From contig JANXZN010000095.1 in NCBI GenBank assembly GCA_025355545.1, positions 1 to 34,528 of the forward strand: 34,528 bases of DNA. Direction: 5' to 3'. The position numbers and the translations under genes are program-made. Of this stretch, positions 27,516-34,528 are shown one piece after another. The notes beneath the pieces were generated by a model. The model was given only the letters and a program-made list of their open reading frames with translations, made no database searches and was not told the DNA's origin. How positions within the stretch are numbered: position 1 is the first letter of the stretch; the number at the start of each line of letters is the position of its first letter. This DNA comes from Rhizobacter sp. GTDB taxonomy: Bacteria; Pseudomonadota; Gammaproteobacteria; Burkholderiales; Burkholderiaceae_C.

Positions 27516-29510
27516 ATGAACATCCGCACCCGCGTGCTCGTGTCCGCGGCCCTCGCCGTCGCGGCCACTTTCTGTTGCGGCGTGTTGCTGTGGATCGGCG
27601 CGAGTCGCTCGGTCGCGGCCGATGCCGAGCAGGAGCGGGTGCAAGCCGCCTCGCGCGCGATCGCCGGCCTGGTCACGTTGACGAACGAATACGCCTTGCA
27701 CTCCGAGCCACGCGCGGCTGAACAATGGCAGCGGCAGCACGAAGCCCTGGTTCTCACGTTGTCGGCACCGGTCCAATCGGGTGAGTCAAGTGCCGCGCGG
27801 CTGGCGCTGCGCACATCGATCGGCGAGCTGCGGGCGCTTTTTCGCGGCCTGACCGAACTGACCGCCCAGGCTGCCGCACCGCTGACGCAACGGCGCCGCG
27901 ATCTGCTGGTCGATCAACTGCTCGCCCGCACGCAGGCACTGACCGATGCCGCCTACCGCTGGTCGCGCGAAGCGGCGAGCGCCGAACAGGCGGCGAGGCA
28001 TGGGTTGCGCATCGGCGGTGCGGGTGCGTTGCTGTTGCTGCTGGGCGCCGCGCTGGCACAGCCGATCGTCGTCTGGCGCCGTGTCCTGCGGCCGCTGGCG
28101 GGGTTGGAAAGGGCCGCGGCTGCGGTCGAGCGCGGCGACCTCACGGCGCGTTGCGCCAGCACGGCACGCGACGAGCTGGGCCGTGTGGCGCGCCGCTTCG
28201 ATGCGATGACGCTCGCATTGGGCGAGCGCAGCGCAGCGCTGCACCACTCCGAACAACGCCTGCGCGCCATTGCGGACAACCTGCCGGCGCTGATCACACA
28301 GGTCGACGCCGGCGAACACTACACCTTCGTCAACGACTACATCGAGCGCGGGTTCGGCGTGCACCGCGATGCGATCACGGGCAAGTCGATGCGCGAAATC
28401 TGCGGCGCCAGGCAGTACGCCGAATACGCACCCCACATCCGGGCTGCGCTGCAAGGTCAACAGACCGCGTTCGAGACTCGGCTCGTCGTGCGCGGGGCGT
28501 TGCGCCACTTCCACTCGAACTACATTCCCGAACTCGGCAACGCCGGCGAGGTGCGCGGCTTCTACGCCATTTCCTTCGACGTCACTGAGCGCAAGGAAAG
28601 CGAGATGCGCCAGGCCGCGAGCGAGCAGCGCCTGCGCATGATCGCCGACAACCTGCCGGTGCTGATCGCCTACATCGACAGCGGGCAGCGCTACCGATAC
28701 AGCAACGCGACCTACGAAAAATGGTTCGGCGTCCAAGCCGAACCGCTGGAAGGGCGCCTCGTGGTCGATACCGTGGGCGCGGAGCTCTACGCGCCACACC
28801 GCCCGTTCATCGAGCGGGCGCTGGCCGGCGAAAGAGTCGAATCCGAACAGCTGGTGCCACTGCCCGGCGGAGCCCGGCACTTGCACGCGTTGTATGTGCC
28901 GCACCAGGAAAACGGCGTGACGCTGGGCCTGTATTCGCTGATCACCGACGTGACCGAGATCCGGCGCAGCGAAGCCGAACTGATGCGGCTCGCGCGCATC
29001 GATTCACTGACCGGCCTGCCGAACCGGCGCCAGTTCGACGAGCGGCTCGTCGAAGCGATGGCGCGCTCGCGCCGCACGCGCGCTCCCCTTGCCCTCGTCT
29101 TTCTCGACATCGATCACTTCAAGTCGATCAACGACTCGCTCGGCCACGCCGCGGGCGATGCGGTGCTGAAGGAATTCGCGCGCCGGCTGAAGAGCACCGT
29201 GCGGGCGACCGACACCGTCGCGCGCCTCGCGGGCGACGAGTTCGTGATCATCCTCGACCCGATCCACGCCGACGCCGACGCCGAGCACGTGGCCCGCAAG
29301 ATCACGCTGGCGGTGCGCGCGGACTTCCCGATCGGCGGCAACACGCTGAAGGTCACGACGAGCATCGGCGTGGCCTTGTTCCCCGGCGACACGACATCAT
29401 CCGGCGAACTGATGGCGCGCGCGGACACGGCCCTGTACGAGGCGAAGAGCGCGGGGCGCGACGGCTACAGCCTGGCGCGTTCGACTCGGCATCTTGCGCG
29501 AGTCGTGTGA
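27516..29510 (+). CDS. Membrane PAS-PAS-GGDEF diguanylate cyclase
   Basis: 664 residues from ATG 27516. TM1 (about 7-28), a periplasmic helical sensor of about 135 residues, TM2 (about 168-188), HAMP, two PAS domains (about 245-365 and 370-485, both opening with the shared LRxIADNLPxLI), then GGDEF. The active-site signature is AGDEF (572-576), a common active variant, with an RATD inhibitory site at 563-566. The substrate-binding loop FLDIDHFKSINDSLGHAAGD is intact. It should make c-di-GMP from GTP at the inner membrane. Linkage to a solute-binding protein and an ATPase with MshEN-like repeats suggests a dedicated signalling chain. Confidence 0.92.
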   Translation: MNIRTRVLVSAALAVAATFCCGVLLWIGASRSVAADAEQERVQAASRAIAGLVTLTNEYALHSEPRAAEQWQRQHEALVLTLSAPVQSGESSAARLALRTSIGELRALFRGLTELTAQAAAPLTQRRRDLLVDQLLARTQALTDAAYRWSREAASAEQAARHGLRIGGAGALLLLLGAALAQPIVVWRRVLRPLAGLERAAAAVERGDLTARCASTARDELGRVARRFDAMTLALGERSAALHHSEQRLRAIADNLPALITQVDAGEHYTFVNDYIERGFGVHRDAITGKSMREICGARQYAEYAPHIRAALQGQQTAFETRLVVRGALRHFHSNYIPELGNAGEVRGFYAISFDVTERKESEMRQAASEQRLRMIADNLPVLIAYIDSGQRYRYSNATYEKWFGVQAEPLEGRLVVDTVGAELYAPHRPFIERALAGERVESEQLVPLPGGARHLHALYVPHQENGVTLGLYSLITDVTEIRRSEAELMRLARIDSLTGLPNRRQFDERLVEAMARSRRTRAPLALVFLDIDHFKSINDSLGHAAGDAVLKEFARRLKSTVRATDTVARLAGDEFVIILDPIHADADAEHVARKITLAVRADFPIGGNTLKVTTSIGVALFPGDTTSSGELMARADTALYEAKSAGRDGYSLARSTRHLARVV

Positions 29511-29561
29511 GCCGATGCCGGCACCTTGGCGCGTGCCGAATGGCGACACGACGCCGGCCCG

Positions 29562-29567
29562 TAAAAT
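29562..29567 (+). promoter_or_regulatory. Candidate -10 hexamer TAAAAT before the small acidic protein gene
   Basis: TAAAAT, one base from consensus, lies 28 nt before the ATG at 29596, leaving room for the AAGGA ribosome binding site. The -35 position is not convincing. Confidence 0.35.
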
Positions 29568-29595
29568 CCACCTCCTGTGCGTGCAAGGATTTGCG

Positions 29596-29943
29596 ATGGA
29601 TCTGAAACTGCCGATCAGGATATTCGACGAACTCTCGGAGTCGGTGATCGAATCGACCGGCATGCTCGACCTGGCCAGCGGCGAGATTCGCAGCGTCGAG
29701 TACGACGACTACGACGCCGAACTCTCGGGCCTGCCGGCCGAGGACGAGCACTACGAGTTCACCTCGGGGCTGCTGACCAACGGTGCGAAGGATGTCGAAT
29801 TCCGCGTCGAGGTCGACGTGATGTCGGGCCACTACTCGGTCACGCCCAGCGAGCTGCTCGAACTGAAGGGCCGTGCCGCGAAGCTGTTCACCGCGGCGCC
29901 GACCGACGCGGCACCGACGATCGCGGTGCGCAAGCGGCGCTGA
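29596..29943 (+). CDS. Small acidic hypothetical protein
   Basis: 115 residues from ATG 29596 behind AAGGA. I do not recognise the family. The N-terminal part is acidic with mixed beta-strand character (SGEIRSVEYDDYDAELSGLP), there is no signal peptide or TM helix, and the tail is basic (AVRKRR). It is a separate unit after the diguanylate cyclase (86-nt gap) and 99 nt before msrA. Third-position GC is as high as in its neighbours, which supports real coding. Confidence 0.75.
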   Translation: MDLKLPIRIFDELSESVIESTGMLDLASGEIRSVEYDDYDAELSGLPAEDEHYEFTSGLLTNGAKDVEFRVEVDVMSGHYSVTPSELLELKGRAAKLFTAAPTDAAPTIAVRKRR

Positions 29944-30042
29944 CGGCCGGCTGCAGCGCCCGCCCTGCCGGCGGCAGGGTGTAAGAAGCGCGGCCGCACC
30001 CGCGACCTCCACCGGACTCGACAATCCGCGCAGGAGCCGCCC

Positions 30043-30807
30043 ATGAACCGAACCCCCGATCCTTCGCCGACGAGCCTGCCGCGCCGCCGCTTCGCGGCCG
30101 CGTTGACCGGCCTCGCCGCCGTCGCCGTGCTCGCGGTCGCCGCAGCGCCGCTGCAGAGCCGCGCCGCCGCCGAGGCCGCGGTGCAGATCCCGGCGCTGGC
30201 CGGCGACACGGGCAGCAGCGCGAACGCCCGCACCGAGACCGCGGTCTTCGCCGGCGGCTGCTTCTGGGGCGTGCAGGGCGTGTTCCAGCACACCCGCGGC
30301 GTGCTCAGCGCGGTGTCGGGCTATGCCGGCGGCAGCCGGGCCACCGCGCACTACGACATCGTCGGCTCGGGGCTCACGGGCCATGCCGAATCGGTGCAGG
30401 TGCGCTTCGACCCGAAGCAGGTGTCGTATGCGCAGCTGCTGCAGATCTTCTTCTCGGTCGCGCACGACCCGACCCAGCTGAACCGCCAGGGCCCGGACCA
30501 CGGCACCCAGTACCGCTCGGCGCTGTTCACACTGGATGCGGCGCAGCAGCAGACCGCGCAGCGCTACATCGCACAACTCGACGCGGCCAAGCTCTACCCG
30601 GCCAGGATCGTCACGCAGGTCGCCCCGTTGGGCGCGTTCTACCCGGCCGAGGACCACCACCAGGACTACGCGACCCTGCACCCCGAGTCACCTTACATCG
30701 CGACATTCGACCTGCCGAAGATCGCGGCGCTGAAGAGCCTGTTCGCGGCGCAGTACCGGGCCGATCCGGTGCTGGCCGCAGGCGCCAGCGTCGCCAGGCG
30801 GGACTGA
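30043..30807 (+). CDS. msrA: Peptide methionine-S-sulfoxide reductase, Tat-exported
   Basis: 254 residues, start ATG 30043 behind AGGAG. The N-terminus has a twin-arginine signal (LPRRRFAAALTGLAAVAVL), so the enzyme probably acts in the periplasm. The catalytic motif GGCFWG places the nucleophile at C73; YAGG, HAESVQVRFDP, FFSVAHDPTQLNRQGPDHGTQ (shortened here) and AEDHHQDY are family motifs. No other cysteine is present, so the usual resolving Cys residues are missing and regeneration must use an external thiol. It repairs oxidised Met; exported MsrA fits the copper and redox theme of the window. Confidence 0.93.
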   Translation: MNRTPDPSPTSLPRRRFAAALTGLAAVAVLAVAAAPLQSRAAAEAAVQIPALAGDTGSSANARTETAVFAGGCFWGVQGVFQHTRGVLSAVSGYAGGSRATAHYDIVGSGLTGHAESVQVRFDPKQVSYAQLLQIFFSVAHDPTQLNRQGPDHGTQYRSALFTLDAAQQQTAQRYIAQLDAAKLYPARIVTQVAPLGAFYPAEDHHQDYATLHPESPYIATFDLPKIAALKSLFAAQYRADPVLAAGASVARRD

Positions 30808-30887
30808 GCGCCCCAAGGCCGCCGCCAGGCGGCTGCCGCCCCCCGCACGGCGCTGCGACCCCGGGCCGGCGTGACGCCGGATGCGGT

Positions 30888-32306
30888 ATGGTCGCGCCGA
30901 TGCTCTTCGGCGTGACCACCGCGTACCTGCTGACCGTTCATGGTTTCGTCACCATCGTCGCGGTGCTGCTCTACGCGGTCACGGCGCACGTGCTGCAGCA
31001 GCGCCGCCACCCGACCGCGGCGATTGCCTGGGTGCTGTTCATCGTGCTCGTGCCCTATGTCGCGCTGCCGGCGTTCCTGACCTTCGGTTCACGCAAGCAG
31101 GCGCGGCCGCGCAACCGCCCGCTGCTCGCGCCGCCGGCCACCGACGCCGAGGGCCCGTGGGCGATCCAGACCGCGCTCGCGCTCGGCCAGCCCGAACCGG
31201 CGCCCTACACCGAGCTGCAGATCCACGCCGACGGCCACGCCGCGCTCGCCGCGCTGTGGCAGACGATCGCCGGCGCCGCACAGTCGATCGACCTGTGCAC
31301 CTTCATCATCGGCCGCGACGCGGTCGGCCACGCGCTGATCGAGCGCCTGAGCGCGAAGGCGCGCGCCGGCGTCAAGGTGCGCGTGATGCTCGACGGCCTG
31401 GGCAGCCTGATGCGCAGCCGGCCGGACCTGCGCCCGCTGCGCGCAGCCGGGGTCGAGTTCCTGCTGTTCGTGCCGCCGCTGCACTCGCCGCTGAAGGGCC
31501 GCACCAACCTGCGCGATCACCGCAAGATGCTGATCGCCGACGCGGCGCGCGCGACGCAGCGCCTGTGGTGCGGCGGGCGCAACCTCGCGGGCGAATACTT
31601 CGAGGGCCGGCCCGGCCGTCCCGCCTGGCACGACCTGAGCTTCGACCTGGGTGGTGCGTTCGTGCAGCAGGCGAGCGCGCTGTTCGCGCACGACTGGGCA
31701 TTCGCGGGCGGCGCCGCGACGCAGCAGACCGCGCCGATGCCGGTCCCGGTGCCCGGGCTCGCCCCCGTGGGCCCGTGCGCGCAACTCATCGCGTCGGGCC
31801 CCGACCAGGCCGACGACACGGTCTACTCGCTGCTCGTCACCGCAGCCTACCGCGCGCGCCGCCGCATCGCGCTGATCACGCCCTACTTCGTGCCCGATTC
31901 GGCGCTGCTGACCGCGCTGTGCCTGGCGGCGCGGCGCGGCGTGCAGGTCGACCTGCTGCTGCCGGCGCGCTCGAACCACCGTTTGTCGGACGTCGCGCGC
32001 CAGCGCGCGCTGCGCACGCTGGCGGCCGCCGGCGGGCGCCTGTGGGCAGTGCCGCACATGCTGCACGCCAAGCTCGCCGTGATCGACGACACGCTCGCGC
32101 TCGCCGGGTCCGCCAACCTCGACAGCCGCAGCCTGTTCCTGAACTACGAGCTGATGGTGGCGTTCCACGACCGCGACGCGATCGGGCGTTTCGCGACCTG
32201 GTTCGCGCAGGAGCAGTCGGCGGCGGAGCGCCTCGCGCCGCGCCGCGCCGGGCTGGTCACCGACGTCGCGGAGGGGCTGGTGCTGTGGCTGGGCTTTCAG
32301 CTCTGA
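30888..32306 (+). CDS. cls: Cardiolipin synthase / phospholipase D family protein
   Basis: 472 residues. Two N-terminal TM helices (about 5-28 and 38-58, with ILL-type IAWVLFIVLVPYVALPAFL) precede two PLD domains. The HKD motifs are DHRKMLIAD (H211, K213) and HAKLAVIDD (H393, K395), followed by AGSANLDSRSLFLNYE. It would condense phosphatidylglycerol molecules to cardiolipin at the inner membrane. ATG 30888 and ATG 30900 are both possible; the first lies inside a TATGGT -10-like hexamer. Confidence 0.9.
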   Translation: MVAPMLFGVTTAYLLTVHGFVTIVAVLLYAVTAHVLQQRRHPTAAIAWVLFIVLVPYVALPAFLTFGSRKQARPRNRPLLAPPATDAEGPWAIQTALALGQPEPAPYTELQIHADGHAALAALWQTIAGAAQSIDLCTFIIGRDAVGHALIERLSAKARAGVKVRVMLDGLGSLMRSRPDLRPLRAAGVEFLLFVPPLHSPLKGRTNLRDHRKMLIADAARATQRLWCGGRNLAGEYFEGRPGRPAWHDLSFDLGGAFVQQASALFAHDWAFAGGAATQQTAPMPVPVPGLAPVGPCAQLIASGPDQADDTVYSLLVTAAYRARRRIALITPYFVPDSALLTALCLAARRGVQVDLLLPARSNHRLSDVARQRALRTLAAAGGRLWAVPHMLHAKLAVIDDTLALAGSANLDSRSLFLNYELMVAFHDRDAIGRFATWFAQEQSAAERLAPRRAGLVTDVAEGLVLWLGFQL

Positions 32307-32508
32307 CGCCGAGATTGCCGTACGGCCCCGCCGCCACGATCACATGGCCGTTCGGCTCGCTCAGCCAGAACTCCAGATGGTTGCCGAGCGGATTGACGCG
32401 CAGGGGCTCGAGCACCTCGGCGCCCGCCGCTACCGCGCGCGCGGGACCCGGCGTGTCGACGACGACGAAGCGCAGGTCTTTCCTCGGTTCGTCACGCGCC
32501 GGCTCAAT
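32257..32508 (-). pseudogene. Start-less VOC/glyoxalase-like C-terminal fragment
   Basis: Directly after the SRPBCC stop the minus strand stays open for about 83 codons and reads FRIEPARDEPRKDLRFVVVD, then AVAAGAEVLEP and NHLEFWLSEPNGHVIVAAG. This pattern resembles the last half of a vicinal-oxygen-chelate (glyoxalase-like) domain. There is no ATG, GTG or TTG in a suitable place; the only codon in position is ATT 32508, overlapping the preceding stop (ATTGA). The 3' end runs into the cls gene on the other strand. It is either a remnant or a translationally coupled gene with a rare start. Confidence 0.45.
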
Positions 32509-32950
32509 CCGGAATCACCGGCTCGACCAGTGTGGCCAGTTGTGCCAGCGACTCCTGCCAGCCGAGATAGCACATCTCGACCGGAATGACCTGCGGAATG
32601 CCCTCCTGCACGATGCTCAGTTCGGTCCCGCACGAGACCGGCACCAGCGACACCGTCGTCTCCATCTCTCCCGGCAGGTTCGGATCATCGAACTTGTCGG
32701 AATAGCGGATGCGCGCATGCGGCACCAGCTCTCGATACTCGCCGCCGAAGGTGTGGCCGCGGCCGGTGCCGAAATTGGCGAAGGACATCTTGAACGTGCC
32801 GCCCACCTTGGCATCCATGTGATGAACCTTGCAGGTGAACCCATAGGGCGGCAGCCACTTGGCCATCGCATCGGCGTCGAGGAATGCGCGGTAGACGCGC
32901 TCCGGCGTCGCCCGGATCACGCGGTGAAGTCGCACGGTGTTGGTGGACAT
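32504..32950 (-). CDS. SRPBCC (AHSA1-like) family protein
   Basis: 148 residues from ATG 32950. The sequence VIRATPERVYRAFLDADAMAKW and GGTFKMSFANFGTGRGHTFGGEY are typical of START/AHSA1-like ligand-binding folds, ending in the long C-terminal helix (CYLGWQESLAQLATLVEPVI). The function of such proteins is usually unknown; they bind hydrophobic ligands or act with VOC proteins and ArsR regulators. The VOC-like fragment immediately downstream fits that pairing. Longer upstream starts in the same frame give low-complexity sequence and were not used. Confidence 0.88.
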   Translation of the reverse strand: MSTNTVRLHRVIRATPERVYRAFLDADAMAKWLPPYGFTCKVHHMDAKVGGTFKMSFANFGTGRGHTFGGEYRELVPHARIRYSDKFDDPNLPGEMETTVSLVPVSCGTELSIVQEGIPQVIPVEMCYLGWQESLAQLATLVEPVIPD

Positions 32951-33785
32951 GATCGGTATTGAAGAAAGCAGAGGACGGCCCTCTGACTGTACGACGATCG
33001 GCGCTGGTCGGAATCGACGCGCGGCGGGGGGATGCCTCGGATTCCCACGGCTGGGACTCGCAGCACGGCGCCGATGCCCCGGGGCGGATCTTCGCTGCAT
33101 CAGCCGGCTGCGTGCCCGGCGTGACGGTTGAGCACTGCGGCCGGCAACACTTGAAGCTGCGAGAAGAGCTGCGCAGCCTCGGCGGCCGCCCGAAGGCCCG
33201 CCGAGCCCGCCGAGCCCGCCGACGCACGCCGACGCACGCACCGTGATCATGGAAACGCCGAGGCCGCCAGATCACTCTGCACGTGGGTTCATGCTGGCAG
33301 CAAACGCGGCGATGGCAAACAGTTCATGGGCTGTGTAGGCCACCACGCCTGGCGCTGCGACGCCACACACACCAGCCGAGCCGCCAGCGCCGGAACGACC
33401 AGCACCGCCGCCCAGCCGGCAACGAGAACCACCGGCGAGGCAAAGCTCGGCAGCAAGCCGCCGTGCGGCCCGCCGTTAGTATCCCGTGGCTGCGAGTGAA
33501 TCTTGCTCCAAGAATCGCCTTGCATTGCCGGAATGAGTACAACCATGAATGATTTACCGACGATCGATCCTTCCTTGCATGCGCGTGAAGGAACGCTCGA
33601 CTTCCGTGGATACCGGCTCTGGGGTGTTCATGCCGGCAAATTTAGTCCGCCCATATCATTGCGACCATCACCCGGTACCAGGACTGGAAGAGTGCCCCGA
33701 ACAGGGGGAACCCGGAGGAGGGTTGAATGAGGTCAGGACAACATAGACCAACCGGCAGCGTCGTAGCCGGTTGGCCCACTTTACG
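32951..33785. other. Gene-poor stretch before the cassette region
   Basis: I find no convincing gene here. Short frames exist on both strands (for example a minus-strand frame of 85 codons at 33289-33546 with one hydrophobic segment, and a plus-strand frame starting MNDLPTIDPSLHAREGTLDF near 33545), but none has a full-domain pattern. Base composition becomes more AT-rich from about 33490 onward, as in the cassettes that follow. A short tandem repeat lies at 33196-33238. Confidence 0.5.
33196..33238. repeat. Short GC tandem repeat
   Basis: Three perfect copies of the 9-mer GCCCGCCGA (33196-33222) are followed by one and a half copies of CGCACGCCGA. The tract is non-coding as far as can be seen and probably prone to slippage. 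Confidence 0.8.
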
Positions 33786-33791
33786 TTAGCC
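33736..33791 (+). other. Possible upstream attC or att site ending in GTTAGCC
   Basis: A 9-bp perfect stem, CCAACCGGC (33748-33756) and GCCGGTTGG (33766-33774), is followed by GTTAGCC at 33785-33791, which serves as the recombination core for the next cassette. A GGACAAC at 33736 could be the 5' core. The arms between stem and cores are asymmetric, so this is a weaker site than the one at 34114 and could be degenerate. Confidence 0.4.
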
Positions 33792-34179
33792 CCTAAATAC
33801 AAAGCATGGAACAACTGGCGTTCCTGAGCAGCAGTCGTCGCGGTTGGGAGGCAACGTCCGTTGCCGCAGGCGCTCCACCACTGGCTCGTCTATCAAGCTA
33901 CTGGGTTCAGCGCATGCACCTGCTTGGGCTGTCCGTCCGCTGGCGGCCAGAGCACGACCGGTTCAGCTCGGAAGGAGTTACGGTCGTGCATGTTCGAGCG
34001 CGATGCGAGGCAGGTCGCGCTCATGAAACCATCGTTTCCCGGCAACCTTCGCAGAAGAAAGCGTCGTTTCATCGGGCGGTCGCTTCACAGCTGTTGTATC
34101 GTCGCCCACCAAGGGCTAACCCATCGGTCAAGCGGACAGCCAAAAGGCTGCGCCTTTTGTCTGCCGCTTACCTCAAACG
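33786..34179 (+). mobile_element. Integron-type gene cassette, complete
   Basis: The cassette begins TTAGCC, right after the G of an upstream GTTAGCC core, and ends in its own attC. Its attC 5' core is GGCTAAC (34114-34120), the exact reverse complement of GTTAGCC, as expected only if the two ends belonged to one circular cassette. It is 394 bp long, carries one ORF starting 20 nt from the boundary, and is more AT-rich than the chromosome to the left. No integrase gene is in the window. Confidence 0.75.
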
Positions 34180-34183
34180 TTAG
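33806..34183 (+). CDS. Cassette-borne hypothetical protein
   Basis: 125 residues starting 20 nt into the cassette. I do not recognise a domain. The last 22 or so residues (ANPSVKRTAKRLRLLSAAYL) are encoded by the attC itself and the TAG stop lies in the 3' core; such SVKRT-type tails are common in cassette ORFs and are not functional evidence. No good ribosome binding site is seen, as often with cassettes that rely on an upstream promoter. Confidence 0.45.
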   Translation: MEQLAFLSSSRRGWEATSVAAGAPPLARLSSYWVQRMHLLGLSVRWRPEHDRFSSEGVTVVHVRARCEAGRAHETIVSRQPSQKKASFHRAVASQLLYRRPPRANPSVKRTAKRLRLLSAAYLKR

Positions 34184-34185
34184 AC
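34114..34185 (+). other. attC recombination site
   Basis: 72 bp. The 5' core is GGCTAAC (34114-34120) and the 3' core GTTAGAC (34179-34185, fits GTTRRRY). Between them GTCAAGCGG pairs with CCGCTTAC leaving one unpaired C, and the inner arms AGCGGACAGCCAAAAGGC and GCCTTTTGTCTGCCGCT pair around a TGC loop with an extra A. Imperfect palindromy with extrahelical bases on one arm is the hallmark by which integrases choose the attC bottom strand. Confidence 0.82.
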
Positions 34186-34214
34186 CTCATCAACACCTCC
34201 CGCGTGCCGAAACC

Positions 34215-34528
34215 ATGAAACTTCACCGCTCTACTTCGGTACCAATTCGTACGAACACGACTTGGGAGGAAAGATGGAACGATGCTGATCAAGGCCTGAT
34301 CGCCTGTTGGGAACGAGGCCGCGAGAAGAGCCGCGAAGATCCGGTGCTCGCTGCCCAAGCACGCGATGGGCAACTTGTCGTATTGCCATGCCCCCCGCGT
34401 CAGAATAGTTGTCGCCTCCATAGAACAACCCAGGGGGTGGCGATGAAGGACGAACTTGGCTCGATACGGACAGGCATTCAAGGACAGAGCGGTGGCGAGG
34501 TTGTTGTCGCCGGAGAGCGCAGCGCTGG
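34215..34528 (+). CDS. Second cassette ORF, truncated by window end
   Basis: A frame from ATG 34215, 35 nt after the attC cleavage point, stays open to the window edge (104 codons visible). It begins MKLHRSTSVPIRTNTTWEER and is mostly hydrophilic, with no domain I recognise. Spacing from the attC and the plus orientation match a cassette gene. A 102-codon frame on the opposite strand covers the same DNA and cannot be excluded. Confidence 0.5.
   Translation, partial: MKLHRSTSVPIRTNTTWEERWNDADQGLIACWERGREKSREDPVLAAQARDGQLVVLPCPPRQNSCRLHRTTQGVAMKDELGSIRTGIQGQSGGEVVVAGERSA

Noticed and set aside
30818-30833. GCCGCC/GGCGGC hairpin after msrA as a terminator
   Set aside because: Only a 6-bp stem with no following T-run in GC-rich DNA; chance is too likely.
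33196-33238. CRISPR-like array
   Set aside because: Units are 9-10 bp, contiguous and without spacers.
33289-33546. 85-codon minus-strand frame with a hydrophobic segment
   Set aside because: One membrane-like stretch only, no ribosome binding site or family match; not enough to call a gene.
33503-33730. 75-codon plus-strand frame, possible start of an alpha/beta hydrolase
   Set aside because: The resemblance is limited to a few residues (LDFRGYRLW) and then becomes low-complexity; kept only as a remark in the gene-poor stretch.
33748-33774. CCAACCGGC/GCCGGTTGG hairpin as an intrinsic terminator
   Set aside because: No T-run follows and the adjacent GTTAGCC core gives a better explanation as part of an att site.

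Overview
The window is high-GC chromosomal DNA from a betaproteobacterium. Gene content and order (riboflavin genes followed by nusB and an aminotransferase, a ybgC-tolQRA block, a TssQ-type lipoprotein, TRAP transporter genes, integron-type cassettes) fit Burkholderiales, most likely the Rubrivivax/Leptothrix/Methylibium group. That placement is inferred from gene content and protein style; no rRNA or tRNA gene lies in the window.

Layout. 1-3734 (+): the tail of ribE, a hybrid ribB gene whose GTP cyclohydrolase half is degenerate (RibBX type), ribH, nusB and a PLP aminotransferase. 3745-8387: a DUF3034 outer-membrane-type protein on the minus strand, divergent from a tight operon of a truncated-haemoglobin lipoprotein, a cupredoxin-like periplasmic protein and a membrane GGDEF/EAL protein; together they look like a redox, copper or gas sensing module. 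8555-10575 (+): a eukaryotic-like Ser/Thr kinase and a TssQ-type lipoprotein with no type VI secretion core genes nearby. 10585-13138 (+): ybgC-tolQ-tolR-tolA, not followed by tolB-pal. 13122-15757 (-): a complete bufferin (gig-type) RiPP operon: precursor BufA, DUF692 modifying enzyme BufB, DUF2063 partner BufC and a DoxX membrane protein, with an ECF-style promoter candidate upstream. 15886-20795 (-): a MarR-type regulator, an Asp/Glu/hydantoin racemase and a full-length fused 5-oxoprolinase, divergent from a TRAP transporter (20955-23771, +) across a palindromic operator candidate.

23926-29510 (+) is a three-gene operon with 1- and 4-nt gaps: a PulE/GspE-type ATPase whose N-terminus carries four 30-residue repeats resembling the c-di-GMP-binding MshEN motif, an orphan ABC-type solute-binding protein, and a PAS-GGDEF membrane diguanylate cyclase. 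This suggests a self-contained ligand, c-di-GMP and motor circuit, and is the best candidate here for an undescribed system. 29596-32950 holds an acidic hypothetical protein, a Tat-signal MsrA with one cysteine, a cardiolipin synthase, a start-less VOC-like fragment and an SRPBCC protein.

About 800 bp with no convincing gene follows (32951-33785). The window then ends in integron-type gene cassettes: one complete cassette (33786-34179) whose attC 5' core is the exact reverse complement of its own leading bases, and the start of a second with an open reading frame running off the end. Short palindromic GC-rich repeats lie between tolQ and tolR, between bufB and bufC, and in frame inside the 5-oxoprolinase gene.
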